Positions 23,848-31,637 of a stretch of 36,618 bases of DNA are shown piece after piece; position 1 is the stretch's first letter, and each line of letters begins with the position of its first letter. The position numbers and the translations under genes were made by a program. Source of the DNA: Clostridiales bacterium (GTDB lineage Bacteria > Bacillota > Clostridia > Oscillospirales > CAG-272); assembly GCA_012519315.1 (NCBI GenBank), contig JAAYQM010000028.1:1-36618 (forward strand), in the 5' to 3' direction. The notes beneath the pieces are model-generated. The model saw only the letters and a program-made list of their open reading frames with translations. It was not told the DNA's origin and did not search any database.

Positions 23848-24069
23848 ATGAGAAGGATTGCCCGGCCGGTGATCTACTTCTTGCTTTCTACATTGATATG
23901 TGGCACCTGTTCTGCGGCGGATGAGGTTGAGGTACACTTTAATGAGACCGCTGCCCGCACCGGCGATGTGATGACAATGCTGTCCTTTGTAGCTTTGGGT
24001 GCCATAGCGGCGTTTATTATCTTCATTGTTGTGATGAAAAGCAAGAGAAATAAAGATTCGCATGAGTGA
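23848..24069 (+). CDS. tiny signal-peptide protein with sorting-signal-like tail
   Basis: 73 residues, unrecognised. A basic start (MRRIARP) and a hydrophobic core, with possible cleavage after TCSA, suggest a signal peptide. Only about 25 polar residues follow, then TAARTGD, a membrane helix (about residues 42-62) and a basic end KSKRNKDSHE. The TGD - helix - KxKR order resembles clostridial sortase sorting signals (NPxTGD), but the Pro is missing, so anchoring is doubtful. AAGGGA lies upstream of the ATG, and a good terminator overlaps its 3' end, supporting a real single-gene transcript. Function unknown. Confidence 0.65.
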   Translation: MRRIARPVIYFLLSTLICGTCSAADEVEVHFNETAARTGDVMTMLSFVALGAIAAFIIFIVVMKSKRNKDSHE

Positions 24070-24110
24070 GCCATTTTTAGTGGTTTGTGATATGCGAATC
24101 TTTTTTCTTT
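24052..24110 (+). terminator. intrinsic terminator of the 73-residue gene
   Basis: AAAGATTCGCAT near the end of the gene pairs with ATGCGAATCTTT, followed by a T-rich run TTTTTTCTTTT. The stem closes a wide internal loop containing a smaller CCA/TGG pairing. It overlaps the last codons of the gene. Confidence 0.75.
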
Positions 24111-24125
24111 TCCCTTTCATTTTGA

Positions 24126-24154
24126 TTGACATAAAGAGGTATCTATGATATTAT
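24126..24154 (+). promoter_or_regulatory. SigA promoter of the acyl-CoA-ligase-like gene
   Basis: TTGACA (24126-24131), 17 bases, TATTAT (24149-24154). The leader of about 107 bases contains a small palindrome TAATCGGATTA that could be an operator, though this is weak. Confidence 0.8.
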
Positions 24155-24267
24155 GTGATTATATCTAAAAAATGAAACAATTGGATATAATATAGTTGTT
24201 GTGTTTCTTAACAATCTAATCGGATTAAATTCGGTTAAAATAGAGAAAATAAAGCGAGGTGAAATGG

Positions 24268-25977
24268 ATGAAAAAATATTATCCGGTACGCAATATTGAA
24301 AATCTTCGGCATATGCTGAGAACAAGTGCAGATCTTTTTGGAGAAAAGGCTGCTTTTTTGGTCAAAAGAGAGGGAGAATACCGCCCGATAAGCTTTGATA
24401 AGTTTAGGCGCGATGTTGAGGGCTTAGGCTGCGCATTGTGGAACATGGGGATTGAGGGAAAGAGAATTATAGTAATCGGCGAGAATTGCTATGAGTGGGC
24501 TCTTGCTTATATGTCGGTAATTTGCGGGCTTGGCGTTGTTGTTCCGGTTGACAAGGAAATTCCGTCGGAGGAGATTGTAAACATTTCCCTGATAAGTGAA
24601 GTGGATGCCGTAATTTATTCATTGGCTTATGAGGATAAAATCGCTGCTCTTGACGAGCGAATAGTGAGAATCCCCTTTGACGACCTTGGTGAAATGGCAG
24701 AAAGAGGGGTAAAGAAAATAAACAGTGGCGACCACGCATATTTGGATGCCATTATCGACCCTGATGTGATGAGCGCCCTTTTGTTTACTTCGGGCACGAC
24801 CGGCGTCTCCAAAGGAGTTATGCTCTCCCATAGAAACATCTGTTTTAATTTGATGGAAATGTGTCAGATGACCTATATCGGTCCGGAGGATGTTTTTTTG
24901 TCTGTTCTCCCGCTGCATCATGCGTATGAATGCACTTGCGGATTCTTATGCCAGATCTATCGGGGAAGTACTATTGCTTATTGTGAGGGCTTGCGCTATG
25001 TGACGAAGAATCTTAAGGAAGCCGGCGCAACAAAGATGCTCTGCGTACCCCTTTTGCTTGAAACAATGTATAATAAGATATGGCAAAATGTTCGCAAAAA
25101 GGGCATGGAGAAAAAGCTGAAATCTGCAATCAAGTTTAACAATATTCTGAAAAAGACAGGTGTTGATTTATCCAGAAAGCTTTTTGCCGAGATACACCAT
25201 TCTTTAGGCGGCAAGCTTAATATGCTGATTGTCGGCGGAGCGGCCGTTGACCCTAAGGTTTTGTCAGGGTTGCGGGATCTTGGAATACACGCTATTCAAG
25301 GCTACGGTTTAACCGAATGTGCGCCTCTTGCCGCCCTTAATCGTGATGTTCATTACAAAGATGATGCCGCCGGACTTGCCACACCGAATACAAAGCTGGA
25401 GATTTATGATAAGCAGGAAGACGGAACAGGGGAGATTCGATTTAGGGGCGACAATATCATGCTGGGATATTACAAACAGCCAAAGCTGACTGCCGAAATT
25501 ATTGTAGGGGGCTGGCTCTATACCGGAGATCTTGGCTACATTGACAAAAAGGGCTTTTTGCATATTACCGGTCGCAAGAAAAATGTTATTGTCACAGCTA
25601 ACGGGAAAAACATTTTCCCAGAGGAGCTTGAAACCTATATTAACCGCAGCCCTTATGTAAAAGAAAGCGTTGTATGCGGCATAATGAACAGCAGCAAAAA
25701 GGATTACGATCTGATAGCTGTTGTTGTTCCCGAGGTTGAAAGATTTGAGGAGGATTTTGGTGACGAGGTAACGCCTCAGCTGATAAAAGAAAAAATCGAA
25801 CAGGTAATCAGCGATGTAAACAAGCTTGTGCAGTCTTATAAAAATATCGATTATACTATTATCAGAAACGAGGAATTTGAAAAGAACACCTCCAGAAAGA
25901 TCAAGCGGGCAGGTGTTATTGACTCGATAATGCCTGAATATCAGGGGATTGTTAAAAAGACATCGATCAGAAAATAA
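24268..25977 (+). CDS. AMP-binding long-chain acyl-CoA ligase-like protein
   Basis: Adenylate-forming enzyme of the acyl-CoA/acyl-ACP synthetase class, 569 residues. The AMP/P-loop motif LLFTSGTTGVSKGVML is near residue 172, followed by PLHHAYECTCG, IQGYGLTECAPL (A5-type), GGWLYTGDLGYIDKKG (A7), GRKKNVIVTANGKNIFPEE and a late Lys in NTSRKIKR, the expected catalytic lysine. This set suits fatty acyl substrates, but the substrate is not certain. I use the ATG at 24268, eight bases after GAGG; the track start is a GTG inside the ribosome site GAGGTG. It is single-gene between its own promoter and the parS palindromes. Confidence 0.88.
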   Translation: MKKYYPVRNIENLRHMLRTSADLFGEKAAFLVKREGEYRPISFDKFRRDVEGLGCALWNMGIEGKRIIVIGENCYEWALAYMSVICGLGVVVPVDKEIPSEEIVNISLISEVDAVIYSLAYEDKIAALDERIVRIPFDDLGEMAERGVKKINSGDHAYLDAIIDPDVMSALLFTSGTTGVSKGVMLSHRNICFNLMEMCQMTYIGPEDVFLSVLPLHHAYECTCGFLCQIYRGSTIAYCEGLRYVTKNLKEAGATKMLCVPLLLETMYNKIWQNVRKKGMEKKLKSAIKFNNILKKTGVDLSRKLFAEIHHSLGGKLNMLIVGGAAVDPKVLSGLRDLGIHAIQGYGLTECAPLAALNRDVHYKDDAAGLATPNTKLEIYDKQEDGTGEIRFRGDNIMLGYYKQPKLTAEIIVGGWLYTGDLGYIDKKGFLHITGRKKNVIVTANGKNIFPEELETYINRSPYVKESVVCGIMNSSKKDYDLIAVVVPEVERFEEDFGDEVTPQLIKEKIEQVISDVNKLVQSYKNIDYTIIRNEEFEKNTSRKIKRAGVIDSIMPEYQGIVKKTSIRK

Positions 25978-25984
25978 TTTTGAG

Positions 25985-26014
25985 ACCGCAATGTTTCACG
26001 TGAAACATTGCGGT
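25985..26014. promoter_or_regulatory. parS: parS site 1 inside a 30-bp perfect palindrome
   Basis: The core TGTTTCACGTGAAACA (25992-26007) is the exact ParB-binding parS consensus. Perfectly paired arms (ACCGCAA...) extend it to 30 bp, and TTCTTTCTTCC follows. It lies just after the acyl-CoA-ligase-like stop, so as RNA it could also serve as a terminator hairpin. Confidence 0.97.
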
Positions 26015-26019
26015 TCTTT

Positions 26020-26057
26020 CTTCCCCCGATTGTTTCACGTGAAACAATCGGGGGAAG
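26020..26057. promoter_or_regulatory. parS: parS site 2 inside a 38-bp perfect palindrome
   Basis: A second identical core (26031-26046), 39 bases centre to centre from the first and extended by different arms (CTTCCCCCGAT...) to 38 bp. The two arms share no sequence, so each site has its own flanking palindrome. It lies 26 bases before the parA -35. Confidence 0.97.
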
Positions 26058-26082
26058 TCGGTCAGGACAATCATTTTCTTGG

Positions 26083-26111
26083 TTGACAGAAGATAGGGGA
26101 AGGGGTATAAT
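26083..26111 (+). promoter_or_regulatory. consensus SigA promoter of parAB
   Basis: TTGACA (26083-26088), 17 bases, TATAAT (26106-26111), about 30 bases before the parA start. The parS pair directly upstream means ParB loading or spreading could affect this promoter. Confidence 0.9.
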
Positions 26112-26140
26112 ATTATTATAAAAACATCGGAGGTGGAAAT

Positions 26141-26902
26141 TTGGCGAAGATAATTGCGCTCGCCAACCAAAAGGGCGGAGTCGGCAAAACAACCTCTGCT
26201 GTCAATATTGCGGCATCGGTCGGGTTGCTTGGCAAGCGGGTCTTGCTGGTTGACTTTGATCCTCAGGGCAATGCGACAAGCGGAGTGGGAATAAATAAGA
26301 AAAACGTTCGTAATTCTTCCTATGAAGTGGTGATCGGGCAAGCGGATTCCGAGCACAGTGTTATAAAAACTCAATTCGAAAATTTGTGGGCTATCCCCTC
26401 AAAAATATCCCTTGCGGGAGCCGAATTTGATCTATACAACCTCGAAAATCGCGAGTATCGGCTGAAAGATCAGCTTATACCCCTTAGCGATCAGTTTGAT
26501 TACATATTTATAGATTGCCCCCCGTCGCTTGGGATGCTGACGATTAATGCTTTGACGGCAGCCGACGGGATTATCATACCGATGCAGTGTGAGTATTATG
26601 CATTGGAAGGGCTTTCACAATTAATGCATACTATCAGAAGAATTAAGCAGCTTTATAATCGGGAGCTTGAGATTGTGGGCATACTTATTACCATGTATAA
26701 CGGACGACTGATTCTGTCATCTCAGGTTATAGCCGAGTTGAAAAAATATTATGCTGATAAGCTGTTTCCGACAACTATTTCAAGAAATATCAAGTTAACG
26801 GAGGCGCCCGGATTCGGAACGCCTGTTTTCTATCATGACAAATTTTCGAAAGGGGCAAACGAATATTACAAAGTAGCCGAGGAATTATTAGAACGCATAT
26901 GA
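26141..26902 (+). CDS. parA: chromosome partitioning ATPase ParA/Soj
   Basis: Deviant-Walker ATPase that moves ParB-parS complexes during chromosome segregation; Soj also acts on DnaA. It shows NQKGGVGKTTSAVN (deviant Walker A), LLVDFDPQGNATSG and YIFIDCPPSLG (Walker B region). Its 253 residues are normal for the short chromosomal type, without an N-terminal DNA-binding extension. It starts with TTG behind GGAGGTG. parB is 28 bases on; a consensus promoter and two parS sites lie just upstream. Confidence 0.96.
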   Translation: MAKIIALANQKGGVGKTTSAVNIAASVGLLGKRVLLVDFDPQGNATSGVGINKKNVRNSSYEVVIGQADSEHSVIKTQFENLWAIPSKISLAGAEFDLYNLENREYRLKDQLIPLSDQFDYIFIDCPPSLGMLTINALTAADGIIIPMQCEYYALEGLSQLMHTIRRIKQLYNRELEIVGILITMYNGRLILSSQVIAELKKYYADKLFPTTISRNIKLTEAPGFGTPVFYHDKFSKGANEYYKVAEELLERI

Positions 26903-26930
26903 GATAAAATGTGAAAGGATGAATGTAAAG

Positions 26931-27800
26931 ATGGCTAAAAAACCCGCTGGACTTGGCAGAGGGATTGAAAATATATTCATTGACAACGAGATTGACAGCG
27001 AAAATCGCATATCGTCGTTGCGAGTGTCTCAGCTGGAACCGAGAAGCGACCAGCCGAGGAAAACCTTTGATGCAGAGAGCCTGGCAAGCCTTGCCGATTC
27101 GATAGCCGTTCATGGAGTTTTGCAACCGATACTGGTGCGTGAGGCGGAGGGGGGCTATTATCAAATCGTTGCCGGGGAGCGCCGTTGGCGAGCCGCAAAA
27201 ATGGCAGGTCTTACCGAAATTCCCGTTATAGTTACTGAAGGGGATGACAAGCACGCGGCACAATGCGCCATTGTGGAAAATGTGCAGAGAGAAGATTTGA
27301 ATCCGGTGGAAGAAGCTTTTGCATATAAATCACTGATTGAGGATCATAATATGACACAGGAGCAGGTTTCAGCGGTGATTGGCAAGAGCAGAAGCGCTGT
27401 TGCGAATTCTCTGCGTCTGCTTGATCTGCCGGAGGGTGCGCTTTCCATGCTGGCTGCCGGCAAATTTACGGCCGGTCATGCCCGAGCGCTGCTTTCTCTT
27501 AAAAGAAAAGAGGACATTATGCCTCTTGCCGAAAAAATATATGAAAGCGAGATGTCCGTTCGGATGGTGGAGGCCGCGGCCGCAAGTTTAAACAAGCAGG
27601 CTGAAAGGGAAAGTGAAAATGCTGCCGATGAAGGTGAGATCAAGATAGATTATTATGCCGACATAGAGAGACGGCTGATGGACGCCTTTGGGCGCAGAGT
27701 GAAAATTAGCAGAAAGCGTATAGAAATATCCTTTGAGGACAATGATGACCTGCAAGTACTTCTAACCCGTCTTATGGGGGAAGCGGTGCTTGAATCTTAA
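26931..27800 (+). CDS. parB: chromosome partitioning protein ParB/Spo0J
   Basis: CTP-dependent DNA clamp that loads at parS and spreads. The N-terminal basic MAKKPAGLGRGIENIF leads to the ParB/Srx CTP-binding region with VAGERRWRAAKMAGL and NVQREDLNPVEEA. The helix-turn-helix TQEQVSAVIGKSRSAVAN is near residue 145, and a C-terminal dimer domain follows. 289 residues. I use the ATG at 26931; the track start at 26919 overlaps the ribosome site GAAAGG. The two exact parS sites 0.9 kb upstream confirm the role. Confidence 0.96.
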   Translation: MAKKPAGLGRGIENIFIDNEIDSENRISSLRVSQLEPRSDQPRKTFDAESLASLADSIAVHGVLQPILVREAEGGYYQIVAGERRWRAAKMAGLTEIPVIVTEGDDKHAAQCAIVENVQREDLNPVEEAFAYKSLIEDHNMTQEQVSAVIGKSRSAVANSLRLLDLPEGALSMLAAGKFTAGHARALLSLKRKEDIMPLAEKIYESEMSVRMVEAAAASLNKQAERESENAADEGEIKIDYYADIERRLMDAFGRRVKISRKRIEISFEDNDDLQVLLTRLMGEAVLES

Positions 27801-27831
27801 AATCGCCTTTAAGGCTGGAGGAGAATAAGCA

Positions 27832-29115
27832 ATGTTAGACATAAAATATATTAAGGACAACGCCGAGCTGGTGAAAGAAAGGCTGCTGACCCGGCAAAAG
27901 GATTTCAGTGCGGAGATTGATCAGCTGGTCGATCTTTATAGCGAGCGCAACGCCCTTATAGCCGAAACCGAAGGGAAAAAGGCAGAACAGAATAAAACAT
28001 CTAAAATGATCCCCCGATTGAAAAAGGAGGGGAAGGATGTTACTCCTATATTTGAGGAAATGAAGAAGCTTTCGGAGGGCATTAAGGCGGCTGCCGAGCG
28101 ACTCAACTGTGTAGATGCTCAGATTGAGGAGATTTTGCTTAATTTGCCGAATTTGCCCCACAACAGCGTGCCGGTAGGCAAAGATGACCAGGATAATGTG
28201 GAGATACGGCGCTGGGGAGAGCCGAAAAGGTTTGATTTTGAGCCGAGGCCTCATTGGGAGATAGGATCCGCGCTTAAAATACTCGATCCTGAAACTGCCG
28301 CAAAGGTTACGGGAGCGCGCTTTCATTTTTACAAAGGCGCGGGGGCGCGGCTTGAGCGGGCTGTCGTCAACTATTTTCTTGATTGCCATTGGAAAAAGGG
28401 GTATGTGGAGGTATTTCCACCCTACATGGTTAACAGGGACTCGATGACCGGAACCGGTCAGCTGCCCAAATTCGAGGAAGATGCCTTTAAGGTTGCTAAT
28501 AATGGATTTTTCCTAATACCCACGGCAGAGGTGCCGGTAACGAATATGCACAGAAATGAGATTCTTGACGGGGGGACGCTTCCAATCAAGTATTGCGCAT
28601 ATTCTGCCTGCTTCCGTGCCGAGGCGGGTACAGCCGGCAGAGACACAAGGGGACTTATTCGTCAACATCAATTTAATAAGGTTGAGCTGGTGAAGTTCGC
28701 CGATCCTGACACATCCTATGAGGAGCTTGAAAGCTTGACCCTTGATGCACAGGCCGTCCTTATCGGGCTCGGTCTTCCCCATCGAGTGGTTTGCCTTTCG
28801 ACCGGGGATATGGGATTTTCGTCGGCTAAAACCTATGATATTGAGGTTTACATGCCCTCGTACAATCGTTATGTTGAGATAAGCTCTTGCTCAAATTTTG
28901 AGGATTTTCAATCACGGCGAGCCGCTATCCGCTTTAAGAGAACCGCTACAGACAAAACAAGATTCGTTCACACCTTGAACGGGTCGGGGGTTGCCGTTGG
29001 TCGGACGGTTGCGGCTATTCTTGAGAACTATCAAAATGCGGACGGTACCGTTACAATACCGGAGGCTCTTCGTCCCTATATGGGTTGCGACGTAATAAAG
29101 GAAGAGATGCTTTAA
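27832..29115 (+). CDS. serS: seryl-tRNA synthetase
   Basis: Charges tRNA-Ser. The N-terminal coiled-coil arm (about residues 30-100) is followed by the class II core: [44 protein letters not shown] (motif 2 region), the TxE-type serine site, [15 protein letters not shown], and motif 3 [16 protein letters not shown]. Length 427 is normal. GGAGGAG precedes the ATG, 31 bases after parB, so it may be cotranscribed. No T-box leader is visible in that short gap. Confidence 0.97.
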   Translation: MLDIKYIKDNAELVKERLLTRQKDFSAEIDQLVDLYSERNALIAETEGKKAEQNKTSKMIPRLKKEGKDVTPIFEEMKKLSEGIKAAAERLNCVDAQIEEILLNLPNLPHNSVPVGKDDQDNVEIRRWGEPKRFDFEPRPHWEIGSALKILDPETAAKVTGARFHFYKGAGARLERAVVNYFLDCHWKKGYVEVFPPYMVNRDSMTGTGQLPKFEEDAFKVANNGFFLIPTAEVPVTNMHRNEILDGGTLPIKYCAYSACFRAEAGTAGRDTRGLIRQHQFNKVELVKFADPDTSYEELESLTLDAQAVLIGLGLPHRVVCLSTGDMGFSSAKTYDIEVYMPSYNRYVEISSCSNFEDFQSRRAAIRFKRTATDKTRFVHTLNGSGVAVGRTVAAILENYQNADGTVTIPEALRPYMGCDVIKEEML

Positions 29116-29168
29116 TCTTGTCAAATATTATCGATGAATATCGGTAATGAATCAAGAGGAGGATTATT

Positions 29169-29705
29169 TTGAATAATCAGTACGAAAATCTAAATTTCGG
29201 CAACGGAATCATCTCTCTGGAGATGATGATAATCGCAATTTTCATAGGTGCCGTTCTAGCTGCATTTGCCGCTGTTTATAACAAACGAATTTTAGGGAAT
29301 TTTGTATGGACTCTTTTGAAATCGGGTATAAATTCAAAAGAAAACGCAAAAACGATTTATGAGCTGAAATTCCAAAAAAATCCTTTTCTGCGAGCCGCTT
29401 TGCGAGAGGGGAGCGTTTTTCGTCGTATTGTCCATTTTGCCGAGGAGGATGACGAGGGCGCGGAGGGCAAAAGAGGAAAAAAACCGGCAATAAATTTTAA
29501 AACGGCGAGATTCTACATTCCTGAGGAGCTGCGAATAAGGGCGGAGATACGCTATCATCGGAAGGGGACAGATTGGCTCACCTTTACTCTTTCGGTTATT
29601 ATCTTTGCAATATTGGCGATTGGCGTCTATTATATTTTGCCGGAGCTTCTGACTATGCTGGATAATCTCATTACCGAAATCAAACCGGAGCCGAATTATA
29701 TTTAA
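29169..29705 (+). CDS. unknown two-helix membrane protein
   Basis: 178 residues, not recognised. One helix near the start (about 18-40, MMIIAIFIGAVLAAFAAVYN) and one near the end (about 137-157) flank a cytoplasmic, charged middle with AEEDDEGAEGKRGKK. The start is TTG behind AGGAGG, 53 bases after serS, so it is probably cotranscribed with it. No known domain is apparent. Clear ribosome site and coherent membrane topology support a real gene. Confidence 0.78.
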   Translation: MNNQYENLNFGNGIISLEMMIIAIFIGAVLAAFAAVYNKRILGNFVWTLLKSGINSKENAKTIYELKFQKNPFLRAALREGSVFRRIVHFAEEDDEGAEGKRGKKPAINFKTARFYIPEELRIRAEIRYHRKGTDWLTFTLSVIIFAILAIGVYYILPELLTMLDNLITEIKPEPNYI

Positions 29706-29908
29706 AAAGCGTCGTAAAGAAGGTTGTTTTTCTGCTCTCAAGCTTTATCTTCCATTTCCCGGGAAATAAAGGATGACTTGGACTAATACGAGGATGTATG
29801 GCGAAAATCGCCGTTCTAGCAACAGTACCGTGCAATTTTATAAGGGCGGTTTTGTTTGTTTTGAAAACCGGCGGAGGGAATCTATTATCATTAGAAAGCG
29901 ATACGCAT

Positions 29909-30589
29909 ATGAGTATACAAACTTTACCTTCGGGATATCGCAGTGTTCTGACACTAAAGCTCAAAGGAAGAAACAAATCGGCAATAGCCATTAACATTTT
30001 GGCGGCTGTGGCGGTAATCCCTCTTTTAATTCTTGGGTTTTTCCTAAAGCCTATCGGGACAGTGTATGCTTCGGTCGATTTGGAGCAGGCATGGCTATTG
30101 CTGCTGCATCCTATAGCAATTATATTAGGCATTGGGATATATACCTTGTTGCGTGAGGGTTTCCATGGCTTGTTAATTAAATTTTTAACAAAATCCTCCC
30201 CAACCTTCGGATTTTTCGGACTATGCTTTTATGCTAGTGGCGATAAGCAGCTTCTTGGCAAAAAGGTTTATATTTTACTCTCACTCGGACCATCGGTGCT
30301 TCTCTTTTTCATGCTGTTGATACTAAATATCACATTACCGAGTCTTTACTTTTGGATAATCTATTTTATTCAAATAGTTAATATAGCAGGAATGGTTGGG
30401 GATATCTACATGGCATATATTGCATATAAGATGCCAAAAGACCTGCTTGTTCGGGATCGAGGTGTTGATATTACCTTTTATTCCAGAGAAAATGTATCAC
30501 AGAAGACGTTGGATTTTAGCTATATTTCTAAAATATGGAAAAACATTGCAAAAAAGCTTTTGCGAAAAAAAGAAACTGAATCTTTGTAA
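29909..30589 (+). CDS. DUF3267 putative zincin-like membrane protein, altered active site
   Basis: Resembles the DUF3267 family (putative zincin membrane peptidases). It opens with SIQTLPSGYRS and has about five helices; late in the protein, NIAGMVGDIYMAYIAYKMPKD matches the family's conserved N..GD-type motif and following strand. At the usual HExxH position the sequence reads LLREGFHGLL, so the first zinc-binding His is Arg, suggesting the protein may not be an active protease. I use the ATG at 29909, which begins where the family begins. The track ATG at 29798 adds 37 residues of no obvious character, although GAGG precedes it. Function unknown. Confidence 0.78.
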   Translation: MSIQTLPSGYRSVLTLKLKGRNKSAIAINILAAVAVIPLLILGFFLKPIGTVYASVDLEQAWLLLLHPIAIILGIGIYTLLREGFHGLLIKFLTKSSPTFGFFGLCFYASGDKQLLGKKVYILLSLGPSVLLFFMLLILNITLPSLYFWIIYFIQIVNIAGMVGDIYMAYIAYKMPKDLLVRDRGVDITFYSRENVSQKTLDFSYISKIWKNIAKKLLRKKETESL

Positions 30590-30652
30590 AAACATATTGA
30601 AAACAATCATAGAAAAACTATTATATGTTTTATGAAAGGCATGGAGATATCA

Positions 30653-31534
30653 ATGAACAATCGGACGATGCACTATGTTCAACATAAAAGGCAAAAACCG
30701 CGTCCCGGCCCAGTTCCCCCTAACAGACGGTACAAAAAACACCGCAGCCCCATTAAGATATTGATCACAATTATTCTCCTTTCGATGGCGCTGCTTGTCT
30801 TTTTAGTCGGATTGATTTATGCCGGGGGATATCGCTACATAAAGGTAGAGGTTCCGGCAGGCGGAACGGTCAAGTTTGTCGGACGCACCGAGGACGGGGA
30901 GCCGCTGAAGGGGAGGATTATTTATTCCAACGGTCTGACAGGCACCTATGACCGATCTCAGGGAACGGTTGTTTATTCCAACGGTGATGTATATACAGGT
31001 TCTCTTAAGAATCTTATGAAGAACGGCAAGGGCAAGATTGTTTATGCAAACGGTGCCTCTTATGAGGGGGATTTTTACAACGATGCCATAACCGGGGAGG
31101 GCACTTTCATTTTTGAAAATGGGGACACTTATACCGGCGGCTTTTTGGACGGGAAAAAGCACGGTCAAGGTACTTATACCTGGAATGACGGCTCGGTATA
31201 TATCGGCGGTTTTGAAGAGGATAAAAAATCAGGACAAGGAATATTTCAATGGGTTGACGGCTCCAGCTATGAGGGAGAGTATAAGAACGACCTGAAAGAG
31301 GGAACGGGTATTTACAGATTTGCAAATGGTGATGTTTACGAAGGTCAGTTTGTGGCAGACCAAAGAAGCGGTCAGGGGGTCTATATTTGGTCAAACGGTG
31401 AAAAATATGAGGGAGAATTTAGTGCAAATATGCTAAACGGCACCGGAACCTATTACTGGACAAGCGGTCGAACCTATAGCGGGTTTTTTGAAAACGGCGT
31501 TATTGTCCGGGTTACCGAAGAGGAAAAAAGCTGA
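30653..31534 (+). CDS. membrane-anchored MORN-repeat protein
   Basis: 293 residues. A short basic cytoplasmic N-terminus (KRQKPRPGPVPPNRRYKKHR) leads to one membrane helix (about 40-60). About eight MORN repeats of 23 residues then run from near residue 95 to the end (G-x-Y/F-x-W/Y-x-NG-x-x-Y-x-G), for example GTYTWNDGSVYIGGF. By the positive-inside rule, the repeats lie outside the cytoplasm. I use the ATG at 30653, six bases after GGAG, not the track start at 30632. MORN repeats bind lipids or proteins in eukaryotes; their bacterial role is unclear. A hairpin terminator lies just after it. Confidence 0.86.
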   Translation: MNNRTMHYVQHKRQKPRPGPVPPNRRYKKHRSPIKILITIILLSMALLVFLVGLIYAGGYRYIKVEVPAGGTVKFVGRTEDGEPLKGRIIYSNGLTGTYDRSQGTVVYSNGDVYTGSLKNLMKNGKGKIVYANGASYEGDFYNDAITGEGTFIFENGDTYTGGFLDGKKHGQGTYTWNDGSVYIGGFEEDKKSGQGIFQWVDGSSYEGEYKNDLKEGTGIYRFANGDVYEGQFVADQRSGQGVYIWSNGEKYEGEFSANMLNGTGTYYWTSGRTYSGFFENGVIVRVTEEEKS

Positions 31535-31571
31535 TAAGTCAATACAGAACACAAATTAACAATTAAAGAAG

Positions 31572-31606
31572 ATAAGACCGCTGACTCTTTTTGTCAGCGG
31601 TCTTAT
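31572..31606. terminator. bidirectional terminator hairpin between MORN gene and cadA
   Basis: ATAAGACCGCTGAC and its exact complement form a 14-bp stem around a T-rich loop between two convergent genes. No strong T-run follows the 3' arm on either strand. Confidence 0.75.
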
Positions 31607-31637
31607 TAGTAGAAAGGCAGGTGGGGATTGTTGGCAT

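Noticed and set aside
27801-27831. Possible T-box leader for serS
   Set aside because: Only 31 bases separate parB and serS, and no T-box or terminator sequence is present.
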